Positions 7,808 through 15,085 of a DNA stretch of 18,565 nt are shown here, piece by piece. Source of the DNA: Ekhidna sp. (GTDB lineage Bacteria; Bacteroidota; Bacteroidia; Cytophagales; Cyclobacteriaceae); contig JABSPG010000021.1 in assembly GCA_013214445.1 (NCBI GenBank), forward strand, positions 1-18,565, written 5' to 3'. How positions within the stretch are numbered: the stretch's first letter is position 1; each line of letters opens with the position of its first letter. The notes beneath the pieces were generated by a model that saw only the letters and a list, made by a program, of their open reading frames with translations, did no database searches and was not told where the DNA came from. A program made the position numbers and the translations under genes.

Positions 7808-8737
7808 ATGAAGTCTAATGTAGATATCGCAGTTTGCGTGTGTACTTATAGGAGACCAAAGATGCTGGAGCAATTGTTGCTTTCGATTAGCTCATTGACA
7901 ATACCTCAAAATGCAAATGTCACATTGATAGTAATTGACAATGATGTCATAAGGAGTGCAGAACCCGTTTTTGAAATGTTCAGTTTTAAATTTCCAGCAC
8001 ACTATCACGTTGAAAGTTCAAGTGGGTTGGACCTAGTACGAAATAGGGCACTAGAAGAAGCAATTGAATTAGGGTCTAATTATTTGGCATTTATGGATGA
8101 TGATGAAACGGTTCATTCAGAGTGGTTGCTAGAGCTCTACAATGCTGCAGTGAGATTTGAGGCAGATATAGTAGCGGGTAATGTCAGTTACCTGCTGCCA
8201 AAAAATGTACCTAAATGGATGCATCGGCCAGGTTTTTTTAATAAGTCGCCCCTCAAGACTGGTGAGCGGAAAGACGTCATTGGTGCAGGAAATGTATGCT
8301 TTAAACTTGACCATGTGGTAAAATTCAATATTCGGTTTCGTTCAGATTTTAGACATTCCGGTGGAGAGGATACATTCTTCTTTCAGGAGCTAATTAGAAA
8401 AGGATGTAAAGCCATTCATTGCCATGAAGCGATAAGTTATGAATCCGTTCCAGAGTCGAAAGCTAATGTTGATTGGTTAGCGAAGAGAAGTTTTATGTAT
8501 GGATTTGTCAAAGCAAGACGATACCAAATCGTATTAAATTCCGTCCATTCGAAGGTCTATTTAACTTATAAGTACTTGGACTTGTACCTTAGATTTCAAC
8601 TTGAGAAGCTGTTCAGCACAGTGACTTCACGTGAAGCTGAAGTAAGAGTAATTCAAAAGAGGAGTAGAATTAATGGGTTTATGCATGCCCTAAAAGGCAA
8701 AGAATTAAGATCTTATGATGAAATTCACGGTAATTGA
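7808..8737 (+). CDS. GT2 glycosyltransferase, ExoM-like paralogue 3
   Basis: This 309-aa paralogue has the same architecture as its neighbours. It opens with IAVCVCTYRRPKMLEQLLLS, followed by GLDLVRNRALEEA (73-85), the metal site MDDDE (96-100), LPKNVPKWM, GAGNVCF (159-165) and SGGEDTFFF (184-192) with the full GED motif. It shares the NVPKW and LKTG-type segments with paralogue 4, so those two look like the closest pair. AGGAG sits directly against the ATG, too close to serve as a normal Shine-Dalgarno sequence. The C-terminus ends YDEIHGN. The gene lies 5 bp after paralogue 2 and a few bases before the next glycosyltransferase, consistent with one operon. Confidence 0.88.
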   Translation: MKSNVDIAVCVCTYRRPKMLEQLLLSISSLTIPQNANVTLIVIDNDVIRSAEPVFEMFSFKFPAHYHVESSSGLDLVRNRALEEAIELGSNYLAFMDDDETVHSEWLLELYNAAVRFEADIVAGNVSYLLPKNVPKWMHRPGFFNKSPLKTGERKDVIGAGNVCFKLDHVVKFNIRFRSDFRHSGGEDTFFFQELIRKGCKAIHCHEAISYESVPESKANVDWLAKRSFMYGFVKARRYQIVLNSVHSKVYLTYKYLDLYLRFQLEKLFSTVTSREAEVRVIQKRSRINGFMHALKGKELRSYDEIHGN

Positions 8738-8746
8738 TTCTTGCAA

Positions 8747-9544
8747 ATGAGACTTTTTAGAAGGAAGAGATATCCTAAGTCAATTGAAACTGAAGGTGGG
8801 GGTAGAATGCTCAGCTTTTGTATTACCCATCAAAATCGGTTTGAATTCTTAAAGAAAACGTTGAAGGAAAACCTTAGTAATAATGCTGAATTCACAAATC
8901 TAGTTGACTTTATACTTGTCGATTTTTCATTTGATAATAAGATAAGAAAATGGATTTGTGGTGCTTTTCTTCCTGAGATACAAAGTGGTTATTTGAAGTT
9001 TTTTCAAACCGATGGGTTACCCAAATGGTCTGCCTCTCTCGCAAAGAACACCGCTCATCGTCTAGCATCTGGGAAGATATTGACTAACCTGGATTGTGAT
9101 AATTTTGTAGGTTTTGGAGGTGCTCAATTTGTCATGGATCAGTTTTCAAAAGCAAAAGATGAAATAGTATTCTGGCAATATTCTGGTGTAAAATATGACG
9201 GCTCTTTTGGACGGATATCTGTTTCGTCCAAGGCTTTCGAGCACATTGGTGGGTATGATGAGTCTCTTCTCGAGATGGGCTGGCAAGACAATGATCTTAT
9301 CAGAAGGTTGAGGTCGCTTGGTCTTAAACTCGTAAAGGATAAAAATCGAGAATTCAATAAGGCAATCAAACATGAAAAATATAGCCCTCAAAGTATGTCG
9401 TATGAGGAAATGAACTTACTAAACGAAAAAAAAGCTAAGAGCAACTTAAGTAAAGGAATTTTAGTTGCTAATAATGGCCAATTTGGAATCCAAACTGGTA
9501 TTCTAAGAATGACTCATGATGGCGAAATGGAGGTCTATAATTAA
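8747..9544 (+). CDS. Glycosyltransferase with galactosyltransferase-type C-terminal motif
   Basis: This 265-aa protein is not a paralogue of the ExoM-like set. I chose the ATG at 8747; a TTG at 8741 is possible, and Met21 (8807) starts the first strand MLSFCITHQNRFEFLKKTL. LDCDNFVGFGG (about residues 108-118 from the chosen start) carries the DxD-type site. GGYDESLLEMGWQDNDLIRRL resembles the Glyco_transf_7C motif of beta-galactosyltransferases and chondroitin-polymerase-like enzymes (W-x-D-x-D-hydrophobic). It probably adds Gal, GalNAc or a similar sugar to the same glycan, though the donor is a guess. The gene sits between paralogues 3 and 4, and its 3' end overlaps a possible 51-codon frame. 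Confidence 0.85.
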   Translation: MRLFRRKRYPKSIETEGGGRMLSFCITHQNRFEFLKKTLKENLSNNAEFTNLVDFILVDFSFDNKIRKWICGAFLPEIQSGYLKFFQTDGLPKWSASLAKNTAHRLASGKILTNLDCDNFVGFGGAQFVMDQFSKAKDEIVFWQYSGVKYDGSFGRISVSSKAFEHIGGYDESLLEMGWQDNDLIRRLRSLGLKLVKDKNREFNKAIKHEKYSPQSMSYEEMNLLNEKKAKSNLSKGILVANNGQFGIQTGILRMTHDGEMEVYN

Positions 9545-9674
9545 TGCCAGGTTGTGTATTGGCTTTGGACATTCACAATCGATGATTGATTTGATGAGTT
9601 CTCAGCCTTTATTCTCTTCCCGGATGGTAAAAAATTCTTTTACGATCAGTCTTAATTATTTAGATGAATTCTGA
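9519..9674 (+). CDS. Possible 51-codon small ORF bridging two glycosyltransferase genes
   Basis: An open frame from ATG 9519 to TGA 9672-9674 fills the only long gap in this + strand run. It overlaps the upstream gene by 26 bp and the downstream GT2 gene by 11 bp, the same overlap length as between paralogues 1 and 2. It starts MAKWRSIINARLCIGFGHS and ends SLNYLDEF. I recognise no family in it. At this AT content a 52-codon open frame can occur by chance. The alternative is that 9545-9663 is a plain 119-bp spacer, perhaps with an internal promoter. Confidence 0.22.
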   Translation: MAKWRSIINARLCIGFGHSQSMIDLMSSQPLFSSRMVKNSFTISLNYLDEF

Positions 9675-10593
9675 AACTAAAGTAGCAGTAGGTTTAGCAA
9701 CTTATAAACGTCCTAAAATGGTGGCTCAGGCGCTTGCCTCTCTTGCTAATATGAAGTTCTTGGGAGACCTTTCTGTTGAATTGATTATTGTTTCAAATGA
9801 AATAGGAGGTGTCCAGTCTCTTAAGCAGCTATTGAAGGATTTCCCTCTTCCGTTTACCTTGGAGGTTGAGCTAAAAAGAGGCATAGTTTATACTAGAAAT
9901 CGAATTTTATCCATTGCTGGCAAAATTGGGGCTGATTATATCGCTTTCTTTGATGACGATGAAAAAGTAGATTCAGGATGGTTAATGCATTTACTCTTGA
10001 CGATCGAGAAATACCAAGCTGATGCAGTGGAGGGTTTTGTCAAATATAACCTGCCTTCCGATACACCAAAGTGGCTCTTGGAAAAAGGATTTTATGGTAA
10101 AGATCAGCGGAAAACTGGCGTGAGACTGGGAAGCGCTAGTACCAACAATGTCATCATCGCAATGGACTTTATTATAAAGTATCGCTTGTCGTTTGATGAA
10201 AGGCTTAATGAATCCGGAAGCTCAGATACGCTTTTTTTTAGGCAACTAGTCTCGAAAGGTGGAAAGTTAGTCTGGTGTAATGAGGCAGTCTCTTACGAAG
10301 AAGTATCGCACGAAAGAGCTAATTCTGAGTGGATACTTAAGAGGTCCTATAAATCTGGCTTTAACACTGTTTTGATAAATGAGATAAGATTTGGTAAGCT
10401 CATTTCAATTTTATTAGTTCCTTTTTACGTCATTCAATTGCTAGCTACTTTTTCGTATAGTCAGTTAATCAACCCTCCTTTTCGTAAGTCAAATGTTATT
10501 TACAACAGAAGATACTTATCAGAAATGATGGGTGCAATTGCTTTTGTCATTGGAAAGAAGATGCATTACTACAAAACAGTAATTGGTCATTAG
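9664..10593 (+). CDS. GT2 glycosyltransferase, ExoM-like paralogue 4
   Basis: This 309-aa paralogue opens with VAVGLATYKRPKMVAQALAS and has LKRGIVYTRNRIL (70-82), the metal site FFDDDE (95-100), SDTPKWLLEKGF (132-143) and SGSSDTLFF (184-192). In the last motif Glu is replaced by Ser, as in paralogue 1, while the following Asp is kept. Unlike the others it has a hydrophobic stretch at about 236-256 (ISILLVPFYVIQLLATF), which may anchor it to the membrane. The C-terminus ends YKTVIGH. It closes the + strand run and converges on the GT4 gene with only 5 bp between stops. Confidence 0.87.
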   Translation: MNSETKVAVGLATYKRPKMVAQALASLANMKFLGDLSVELIIVSNEIGGVQSLKQLLKDFPLPFTLEVELKRGIVYTRNRILSIAGKIGADYIAFFDDDEKVDSGWLMHLLLTIEKYQADAVEGFVKYNLPSDTPKWLLEKGFYGKDQRKTGVRLGSASTNNVIIAMDFIIKYRLSFDERLNESGSSDTLFFRQLVSKGGKLVWCNEAVSYEEVSHERANSEWILKRSYKSGFNTVLINEIRFGKLISILLVPFYVIQLLATFSYSQLINPPFRKSNVIYNRRYLSEMMGAIAFVIGKKMHYYKTVIGH

Positions 10594-10598
10594 GTATA

Positions 10599-11747
10599 CT
10601 ATTTCCCCTTCTTATATAGCTCTAATTGGCTTTCAAAACATCGGTTCCAAGTAAAGTTACTTGCGTACGTGATAACATTTTTCTTAAAGAGTCTCCGTGA
10701 GTTTGATTGTTCAAAATCATAGATCAACTGAGCCAAATCCTCAGCAGTGGATCTTCTTAGAATTAAAGGTACTTTTGAGTTTTTTGCATGCTCATATGCA
10801 GCTCCGTCATTCGCAGCTACCACCGGAGTGCCACATGCATAAGATTCCAGAATAGATAAGCCAAATGTTTCCCACTTACTTAAAGCAAATCCTAAATCAG
10901 CTGCTCTATACTGTTCGGCTAATTTGTTTTTGTCCTTTAAATGACCGAGGTAGAACACATTTTCAAACGATTTTGTGAGATTCTTTACAGGCCCTTCTAG
11001 AGGGCCCGCTCCAGCTATTGTTAGTCGAGGTTCGAATCCAAGTTTTTTGCACAGGATTGGATATGCCGCTAGGACAATGTCCATGCCTTTTTCACTGTTT
11101 AGTCGATGCGCATAAAACAACGAAAATGAACTGCTTTTATCGATTTTTCCGATGGATTTAGCATTAAATCTCGTAAGGTCAACTCCCAATGGGATATATG
11201 AAACATTTTGTATCCCATTCTTGGTCATTCTATTGGCGACCATCTCGCTGGCAGCTATTACACCCATCATTTTATTATAATTCTTTCTAGCGTACACCCA
11301 ACCCACTTTTTCGGCCAGCATTGCTATTCTTTTGCCGGCAAATAAAAAGCTTCTTTTGAATGAGGTAATAGGGAAGTCATTGTGCCAAAAACCAAAGATT
11401 GAGGTGGCTAGATCGTTTCTTCTAAGTACCCTACTAACTACTCTAGGGAGAAAGAATGGGGATCCAACCTCAATCACATCAGGTCGATGCTTCAGGATTA
11501 CTCCTTCAATATTTTTTGAATAGATCAAAGTTCGATATCCATCTGTCCTAAAAAGTTGCCGAACCCTAATGTGCTCAATGGTTACATTCTCAGATATTTC
11601 TTCTGTAAATGTCTTATCATCATGCATTATGAACACATATTTTGTGTCCTTTTTCTCTATGTAGAAGTTGATTTTTTCTAAGTGGTAGCGTCGTACCCCT
11701 CCTCCATTAGGACTCCAGAAACTATTGCAATCAGCTATACAAAACAT
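10599..11747 (-). CDS. GT4-family glycosyltransferase (GT-B fold)
   Basis: This retaining glycosyltransferase is about 382 aa from Met at 11747. An upstream frame extends to 11849 but adds 34 residues before the natural first strand MFCIADCNSFW, and it would start upstream of its own apparent promoter box at 11806-11813. The glycine-rich donor/acceptor loop is GGGVRRY (15-21). The C-terminal Rossmann domain has FYAHRLNSEKGMDIVL, IAGAGPLEG, and the E-x7-E motif in WETFGLSILESYACGTPVV (Glu at about 293 and 301). These are standard GT4 features, as in mannosyl- or glucosyltransferases of polysaccharide loci. The stop is 5 bp from the convergent GT2 stop. Donor sugar unknown. Confidence 0.88.
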   Translation of the reverse strand: MFCIADCNSFWSPNGGGVRRYHLEKINFYIEKKDTKYVFIMHDDKTFTEEISENVTIEHIRVRQLFRTDGYRTLIYSKNIEGVILKHRPDVIEVGSPFFLPRVVSRVLRRNDLATSIFGFWHNDFPITSFKRSFLFAGKRIAMLAEKVGWVYARKNYNKMMGVIAASEMVANRMTKNGIQNVSYIPLGVDLTRFNAKSIGKIDKSSSFSLFYAHRLNSEKGMDIVLAAYPILCKKLGFEPRLTIAGAGPLEGPVKNLTKSFENVFYLGHLKDKNKLAEQYRAADLGFALSKWETFGLSILESYACGTPVVAANDGAAYEHAKNSKVPLILRRSTAEDLAQLIYDFEQSNSRRLFKKNVITYASNFTWNRCFESQLELYKKGK

Positions 11748-11787
11748 GAGTTTCTTTGGATGAGATTTTAAGTGTAAGGCAATTAGA

Positions 11788-11795
11788 TAAATTTG
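11788..11795 (+). promoter_or_regulatory. Candidate Bacteroidota -7 box for the GT34-like gene
   Basis: TAAATTTG matches the Bacteroidota consensus TAnnTTTG exactly and lies about 55 bp before the ATG at 11851. No good TTG (-33) element is seen about 20 bp upstream, so the call rests on the -7 box alone. Confidence 0.35.
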
Positions 11796-11805
11796 AAGTG
11801 ATGTA

Positions 11806-11813
11806 CAAAAGTA
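11806..11813 (-). promoter_or_regulatory. Candidate Bacteroidota -7 box for the GT4 gene
   Basis: On the minus strand this reads TACTTTTG, an exact TAnnTTTG match about 58 bp before the preferred start at 11747. With the + strand box at 11788-11795 it forms a tight overlapping divergent promoter region. The same octamer occurs before the PEP mutase gene. The -33 element is weak. Confidence 0.35.
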
Positions 11814-11850
11814 TTGTCGTTCTTTACAAGAAGAAATTCTAAGTATCAAT

Positions 11851-12549
11851 ATGCGATTTGCCGTCTGCCAATTAGTAACACCAAATATTGATTCGTTTGC
11901 TAAATATAGTGCAGCTTCAATTCTCTCCTATTGCGAGAAACATGGATATTCTTACTACTTGCAAAGAAATGTGTTGTTAAGGGACTTGCATATAAATTGG
12001 TCAAAAATCCAACTAGCTAACCAAATTCTTTCAATGGGATATGATTATGTAATATTAATCGACGCGGATATTTTACTGATGGATTTAGAACTAAGCCTAC
12101 AGGGGTTTGTCAAAAATGATGGAATAGTTATTACAATGGTGGAGGATACCCACCTGCTAATTAAAAGTCGTCCCAACGCAGGCTTTATCATGATCAAAAA
12201 CGGGAGTGAGGGAAAAAAAGTAGTGAAAAAGTGGATAGAAGCTGCTTATTCCGATAGAAAACTAGCAGATAAACATCCAAGAAATCAAAGAATATACTGG
12301 AAGTATGTTCAGCCAGATTATGAGAATAAACAGGATCTGATTCCTTACAAATATATTTCGAAGTATTTCTTTTGGTTAAATCGCTTTTTGAGTGGGGGTT
12401 TATTTGCTTATCATTTTGATCAGACCAATGACAATCTCAGGTCTATGTATATGAGAAAGGAATATCGCAAATTGGGTTATTCTGAAGATATACTAAGTCA
12501 GGTAGGCACACTTCTTTCTAATAAGGAAGGTCTACTTAAAGTCCGATAG
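11851..12549 (+). CDS. GT34-like (GMA12/MNN10 family) glycosyltransferase
   Basis: This 232-aa protein resembles the galactosyl/mannosyltransferase family GT34, known from yeast and plants and also present in bacteria. It has HINWSKIQLANQIL (47-60), then YDYVILIDADILL with the DxD site (71-73). After these come RPNAGFIMIKNG, the counterpart of the family's acceptor-side N-S/A-G motif, and PRNQRIYWKYV, where the family has an E/N-Q pair. The N-terminal AKYSAASILSYCEKHGYSYYL matches the family's first helix and strand. It shares a 103-bp divergent promoter region with the GT4 gene and ends 3 bp from the convergent GT2 gene. The sugar added cannot be assigned. Confidence 0.82.
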   Translation: MRFAVCQLVTPNIDSFAKYSAASILSYCEKHGYSYYLQRNVLLRDLHINWSKIQLANQILSMGYDYVILIDADILLMDLELSLQGFVKNDGIVITMVEDTHLLIKSRPNAGFIMIKNGSEGKKVVKKWIEAAYSDRKLADKHPRNQRIYWKYVQPDYENKQDLIPYKYISKYFFWLNRFLSGGLFAYHFDQTNDNLRSMYMRKEYRKLGYSEDILSQVGTLLSNKEGLLKVR

Positions 12550-12552
12550 ATT

Positions 12553-13269
12553 TTAATTAACTCGTTCCCATTCGTTCAAGTGATTCTTCTTAAAAAAATG
12601 TTGTTTGAATATGCTTAGCAATGCTTGTCTAATTAAACTCAAATGTCCAAGTTGACGATACCTTCTTGGAGACTCATAGATTACACACTCACTGAAATAT
12701 AAAATCTTGCCAATTTTTGATAGTTTCTTGAATAAGAAACTATCCTCTCCATGCGCTTTGGTCTCGTCATATCCATCAACTCTCCAAAATTCTTCTTTCC
12801 TTACTATTTGACAATTACCGCATGAAAAAGGGGCCCCTAAAGCAATACTTGATCTTATAACATTATTTAGCATCAAGTGGAAAGCCCTGTCTTTCCAGTT
12901 TCTTTCATTACTGAAAACTTGGATTTTTAAGGTTGCTGCGATGATATTATTGTCTTGAAACGAATTAATGACTTTAGTTGTGAAGGATGATATATTTTCA
13001 AACAGTGTATCACAATCACAAAAAATAAGTAAGTCGCCTTGAGCTTTCTTAGCACCTAAATTTCTGCCGGCAGCAATATTCCTAACTATATTCTCTACGT
13101 ATACATTCGCTCCCATTGTTTCTGCTATATCCCTTGTCTTATCAGTGCTATCTCCATCAGCAACAATTATTTCAAAATCAAAATGACCCTCCAGAGCCTG
13201 GAACTGTTGTAAGGTCTGAGTTATATGTTTTTCCTCATTTAGAGCTGGTATTATAAAAGAGAGCTTCAT
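12553..13269 (-). CDS. Short GT2 glycosyltransferase
   Basis: This 238-aa GT2 protein starts directly with the first strand LSFIIPALNEEKHITQTL. It has VADGDSTDKT (36-45) and RNIAAGRNLGAKKAQGDLLIF (63-83). The DxD-type site CDCD (84-87) comes next, then the SCGNCQIV segment and HGEDSFLF (173-180) with the acidic catalytic pair. The layout is that of small GT2 enzymes related to dolichol-phosphate-sugar synthases and rSAM-associated GT2s. The basic, hydrophobic C-terminus (SLIRQALLSIFKQHFFKK) may bind the membrane. The upstream 211-bp gap is shared with the divergent hydroxylase gene. It contains a run of ten T at 13358-13367 and no exact -7 box for this strand. Confidence 0.87.
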   Translation of the reverse strand: MKLSFIIPALNEEKHITQTLQQFQALEGHFDFEIIVADGDSTDKTRDIAETMGANVYVENIVRNIAAGRNLGAKKAQGDLLIFCDCDTLFENISSFTTKVINSFQDNNIIAATLKIQVFSNERNWKDRAFHLMLNNVIRSSIALGAPFSCGNCQIVRKEEFWRVDGYDETKAHGEDSFLFKKLSKIGKILYFSECVIYESPRRYRQLGHLSLIRQALLSIFKQHFFKKNHLNEWERVN

Positions 13270-13429
13270 TTACGAATGCTTAAAAGAGCCTTGATCAAAT
13301 CCCTCAATAAATATGTGCTATAGGACGTTGTGTAGACGAACAAAGACAAATAAAATGTTTTTTTTTTACCCTTCAATGAGATCGTTTGGACGATTTCAAG
13401 ATGAATTGTGTCTGAAATACTAGTGAGTA

Positions 13430-13462
13430 TTGAGGAAGTCACTTAAATCGTACCTAATTTTG
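13430..13462 (+). promoter_or_regulatory. Candidate promoter of the fatty-acid-hydroxylase-like gene
   Basis: TTG at 13430-13432 and TAATTTTG at 13455-13462 fit the Bacteroidota -33/-7 pattern, with a 22-bp spacer at the long end of the usual range. The -7 box matches TAnnTTTG exactly. Transcription would start around 13467-13469, leaving a leader of about 12 nt before the ATG at 13481. Confidence 0.45.
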
Positions 13463-13480
13463 CTTCATAATTTGTAAGGA

Positions 13481-14110
13481 ATGACCAGCAGATCAAAGAA
13501 TAGTACTAGTCGTCTTTATCAGAATGATTTGATGGAGACCTTGTCAAGGAGCCCGTTTTGGTTGCCCCTTGTTGTATTTGTTCCTGTGATTTGTTTTCTA
13601 ACATACAATGGATTCTCAAGCCTAGGCTCTGGGAACATTTTGAAAGGAATTCTATTAGCTATTGTGGGTTTCTTTTTTTGGACACTTATCGAATATGTGA
13701 TACATAGGTTTTTGTTCCACTATGAAGCAAAATCGAAGTTTTGGAAGCGCTTTATCTATGTAGTTCATGGAATTCATCATGATCATCCAGATGATTTGAC
13801 AAGGTTAGTCTTTCCTGTTTCTGTGAGCATACCAATGTTTGTAATCATTTACTTTTTAACTGACCTTATTCCATGGTCTCAGAATGCTTATCACGCAATA
13901 TTTTTTGCTTTTTTCATGCTTAGTTATTTGTGCTATGATATGATTCACTATGCCACTCATGCTACTTCTTTTGAAAATAAGCTGTTTATGACGATTAAGA
14001 AACACCATATGAGTCATCACTTCCAAAAGTCTGACTCTAAATACGGAGTAAGTTCTAGTTTGTGGGATTTTATTTTTAGATCGGCGGGTGACAATCGTGA
14101 AAGCAAATAG
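13481..14110 (+). CDS. Fatty acid hydroxylase superfamily membrane protein (FA2H-like)
   Basis: This 209-aa integral membrane di-iron protein has the histidine clusters of the sterol desaturase/fatty acid hydroxylase superfamily: HRFLFH (75-80), HGIHHDH (96-102), HYATH (156-160) and HHMSHH (175-180). About four hydrophobic segments lie at 27-42, 54-72, 112-130 and 137-153. The arrangement H-G-I-H-H-x-H-P-x-D with RLVFP, and YGVSSSLWDFIF at the end, resembles fatty acid 2-hydroxylase (FA2H/Scs7), which hydroxylates acyl chains of sphingolipids. Bacteroidota make sphingolipids and sulfonolipids with hydroxy acyl chains, so a lipid substrate is plausible. Its role among glycan genes is unclear. 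The start ATG has a promoter-like sequence directly upstream. Confidence 0.85.
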   Translation: MTSRSKNSTSRLYQNDLMETLSRSPFWLPLVVFVPVICFLTYNGFSSLGSGNILKGILLAIVGFFFWTLIEYVIHRFLFHYEAKSKFWKRFIYVVHGIHHDHPDDLTRLVFPVSVSIPMFVIIYFLTDLIPWSQNAYHAIFFAFFMLSYLCYDMIHYATHATSFENKLFMTIKKHHMSHHFQKSDSKYGVSSSLWDFIFRSAGDNRESK

Positions 14111-14133
14111 ACTCAGCTAACCAGCTAAAGGTC

Positions 14134-15048
14134 TTAATTCTCAAAACCTGACACTTCAGGGTACTTCCTAAGCAGAAATTTCTGAACGATTTTGACTACC
14201 TCTGGATTTGCATTATCTCCCTGATCATCATTTAGACAGTAAAACTTTGGTGATTTTTTTTCTAACCATTCGAAAGCCCTACGCTGCTTTCTAGGCTTGT
14301 TGGTGATTTTATGAAAGGCATGCACTTTCAGTAATTCAGGTATTTTTATAGCCCTGACATTCTTGGATTGATGTTTTAATGTGTACCAGCGATACATTTT
14401 GTAAGTCATCACATCTGTCCCTTCCCGAAACTTGTGCGATTTGATTTCTTCGATTAGCTCTGGTCGGGCATTTTGCATTCCTTCCCACCATTTTTTCTTA
14501 ATAAGTATTGGTGAGTGTTCGATAAGCCCTAGGCCTACAATGTCATTTTTCTTATTGTAGATCCTCCATCCCAGATTTTCTCCAAAAAGAGTACCGTGAA
14601 TCTTTACTTTCCCATCGGGATCATAGAAATCCGAAACCTGCACTGCGTCTCCAAAAAGGAAATCATCATTTAGGTAAATGAAATCGTCGGATAGGCCAGG
14701 TATTTTGTGGATGTAGCTTTCAATAACGTTGTAATTGAAGGTAGGAACATCCTCTGGATCAAACACTTCATCGTGATGGACAACTGAGATCTTTGGATGA
14801 TCTACATTGAGCCAAGCCGGTTTTTGTGGGCGACAGGTGAAAATGTAGATATGATTGATCCAAGGCGCGAATTTTTCTACTGACCGAAGGCTAAACTTCA
14901 TCAATTGATAAATATCTCTTGTCCGTTCAGGGTTTAGATCAATGGGTTTTTCAGAATACTTGTTTACTAATTTTAGATATTCTCTATCATTCCCGTCTAC
15001 CCATGTATAGACTAAATCAATTGGTTTGTTTTGGTCTTTTTGCTCCAA
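14134..15048 (-). CDS. Stealth-family hexose-1-phosphate transferase
   Basis: This 304-aa protein has the conserved regions of Stealth proteins, which transfer sugar-1-phosphate from a nucleotide sugar to a glycan and form phosphodiester links. CR1 is IDLVYTWVDGND (10-21). CR2 includes TRDIYQLMKFSLRSVEKFAP, WINHIYIFT, WLN, PTFN, and IYLNDDF with the catalytic-type NDD (127-129). CR3 covers roughly 205-250 (FREGTDVMTYKMY, VHAFHKI), and CR4 is FYCLNDD (269-275). The start is TTG at 15048: a TAA lies two codons upstream and no in-frame ATG precedes CR1. Only 37 bp separate this start from the divergent LicD start. Known Stealth proteins act in capsule synthesis; GlcNAc-phosphotransferase is the animal relative. 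Confidence 0.9.
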   Translation of the reverse strand: MEQKDQNKPIDLVYTWVDGNDREYLKLVNKYSEKPIDLNPERTRDIYQLMKFSLRSVEKFAPWINHIYIFTCRPQKPAWLNVDHPKISVVHHDEVFDPEDVPTFNYNVIESYIHKIPGLSDDFIYLNDDFLFGDAVQVSDFYDPDGKVKIHGTLFGENLGWRIYNKKNDIVGLGLIEHSPILIKKKWWEGMQNARPELIEEIKSHKFREGTDVMTYKMYRWYTLKHQSKNVRAIKIPELLKVHAFHKITNKPRKQRRAFEWLEKKSPKFYCLNDDQGDNANPEVVKIVQKFLLRKYPEVSGFEN

Positions 15049-15085
15049 TGATTAAATAGTGATTTGAATTGTATTCTTTTGTCGA

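Noticed and set aside
13358..13367. Run of ten T as a phase-variation tract
   Set aside because: It lies between two divergent genes, 91 bp from the nearer start and outside any coding frame. Slippage could alter promoter spacing, but no promoter elements flank it.
14111..14133. CAGCTAA tandem pair between convergent stops
   Set aside because: A 7-8 bp repeat in a 23-bp spacer with no stem or T-tract is not informative.
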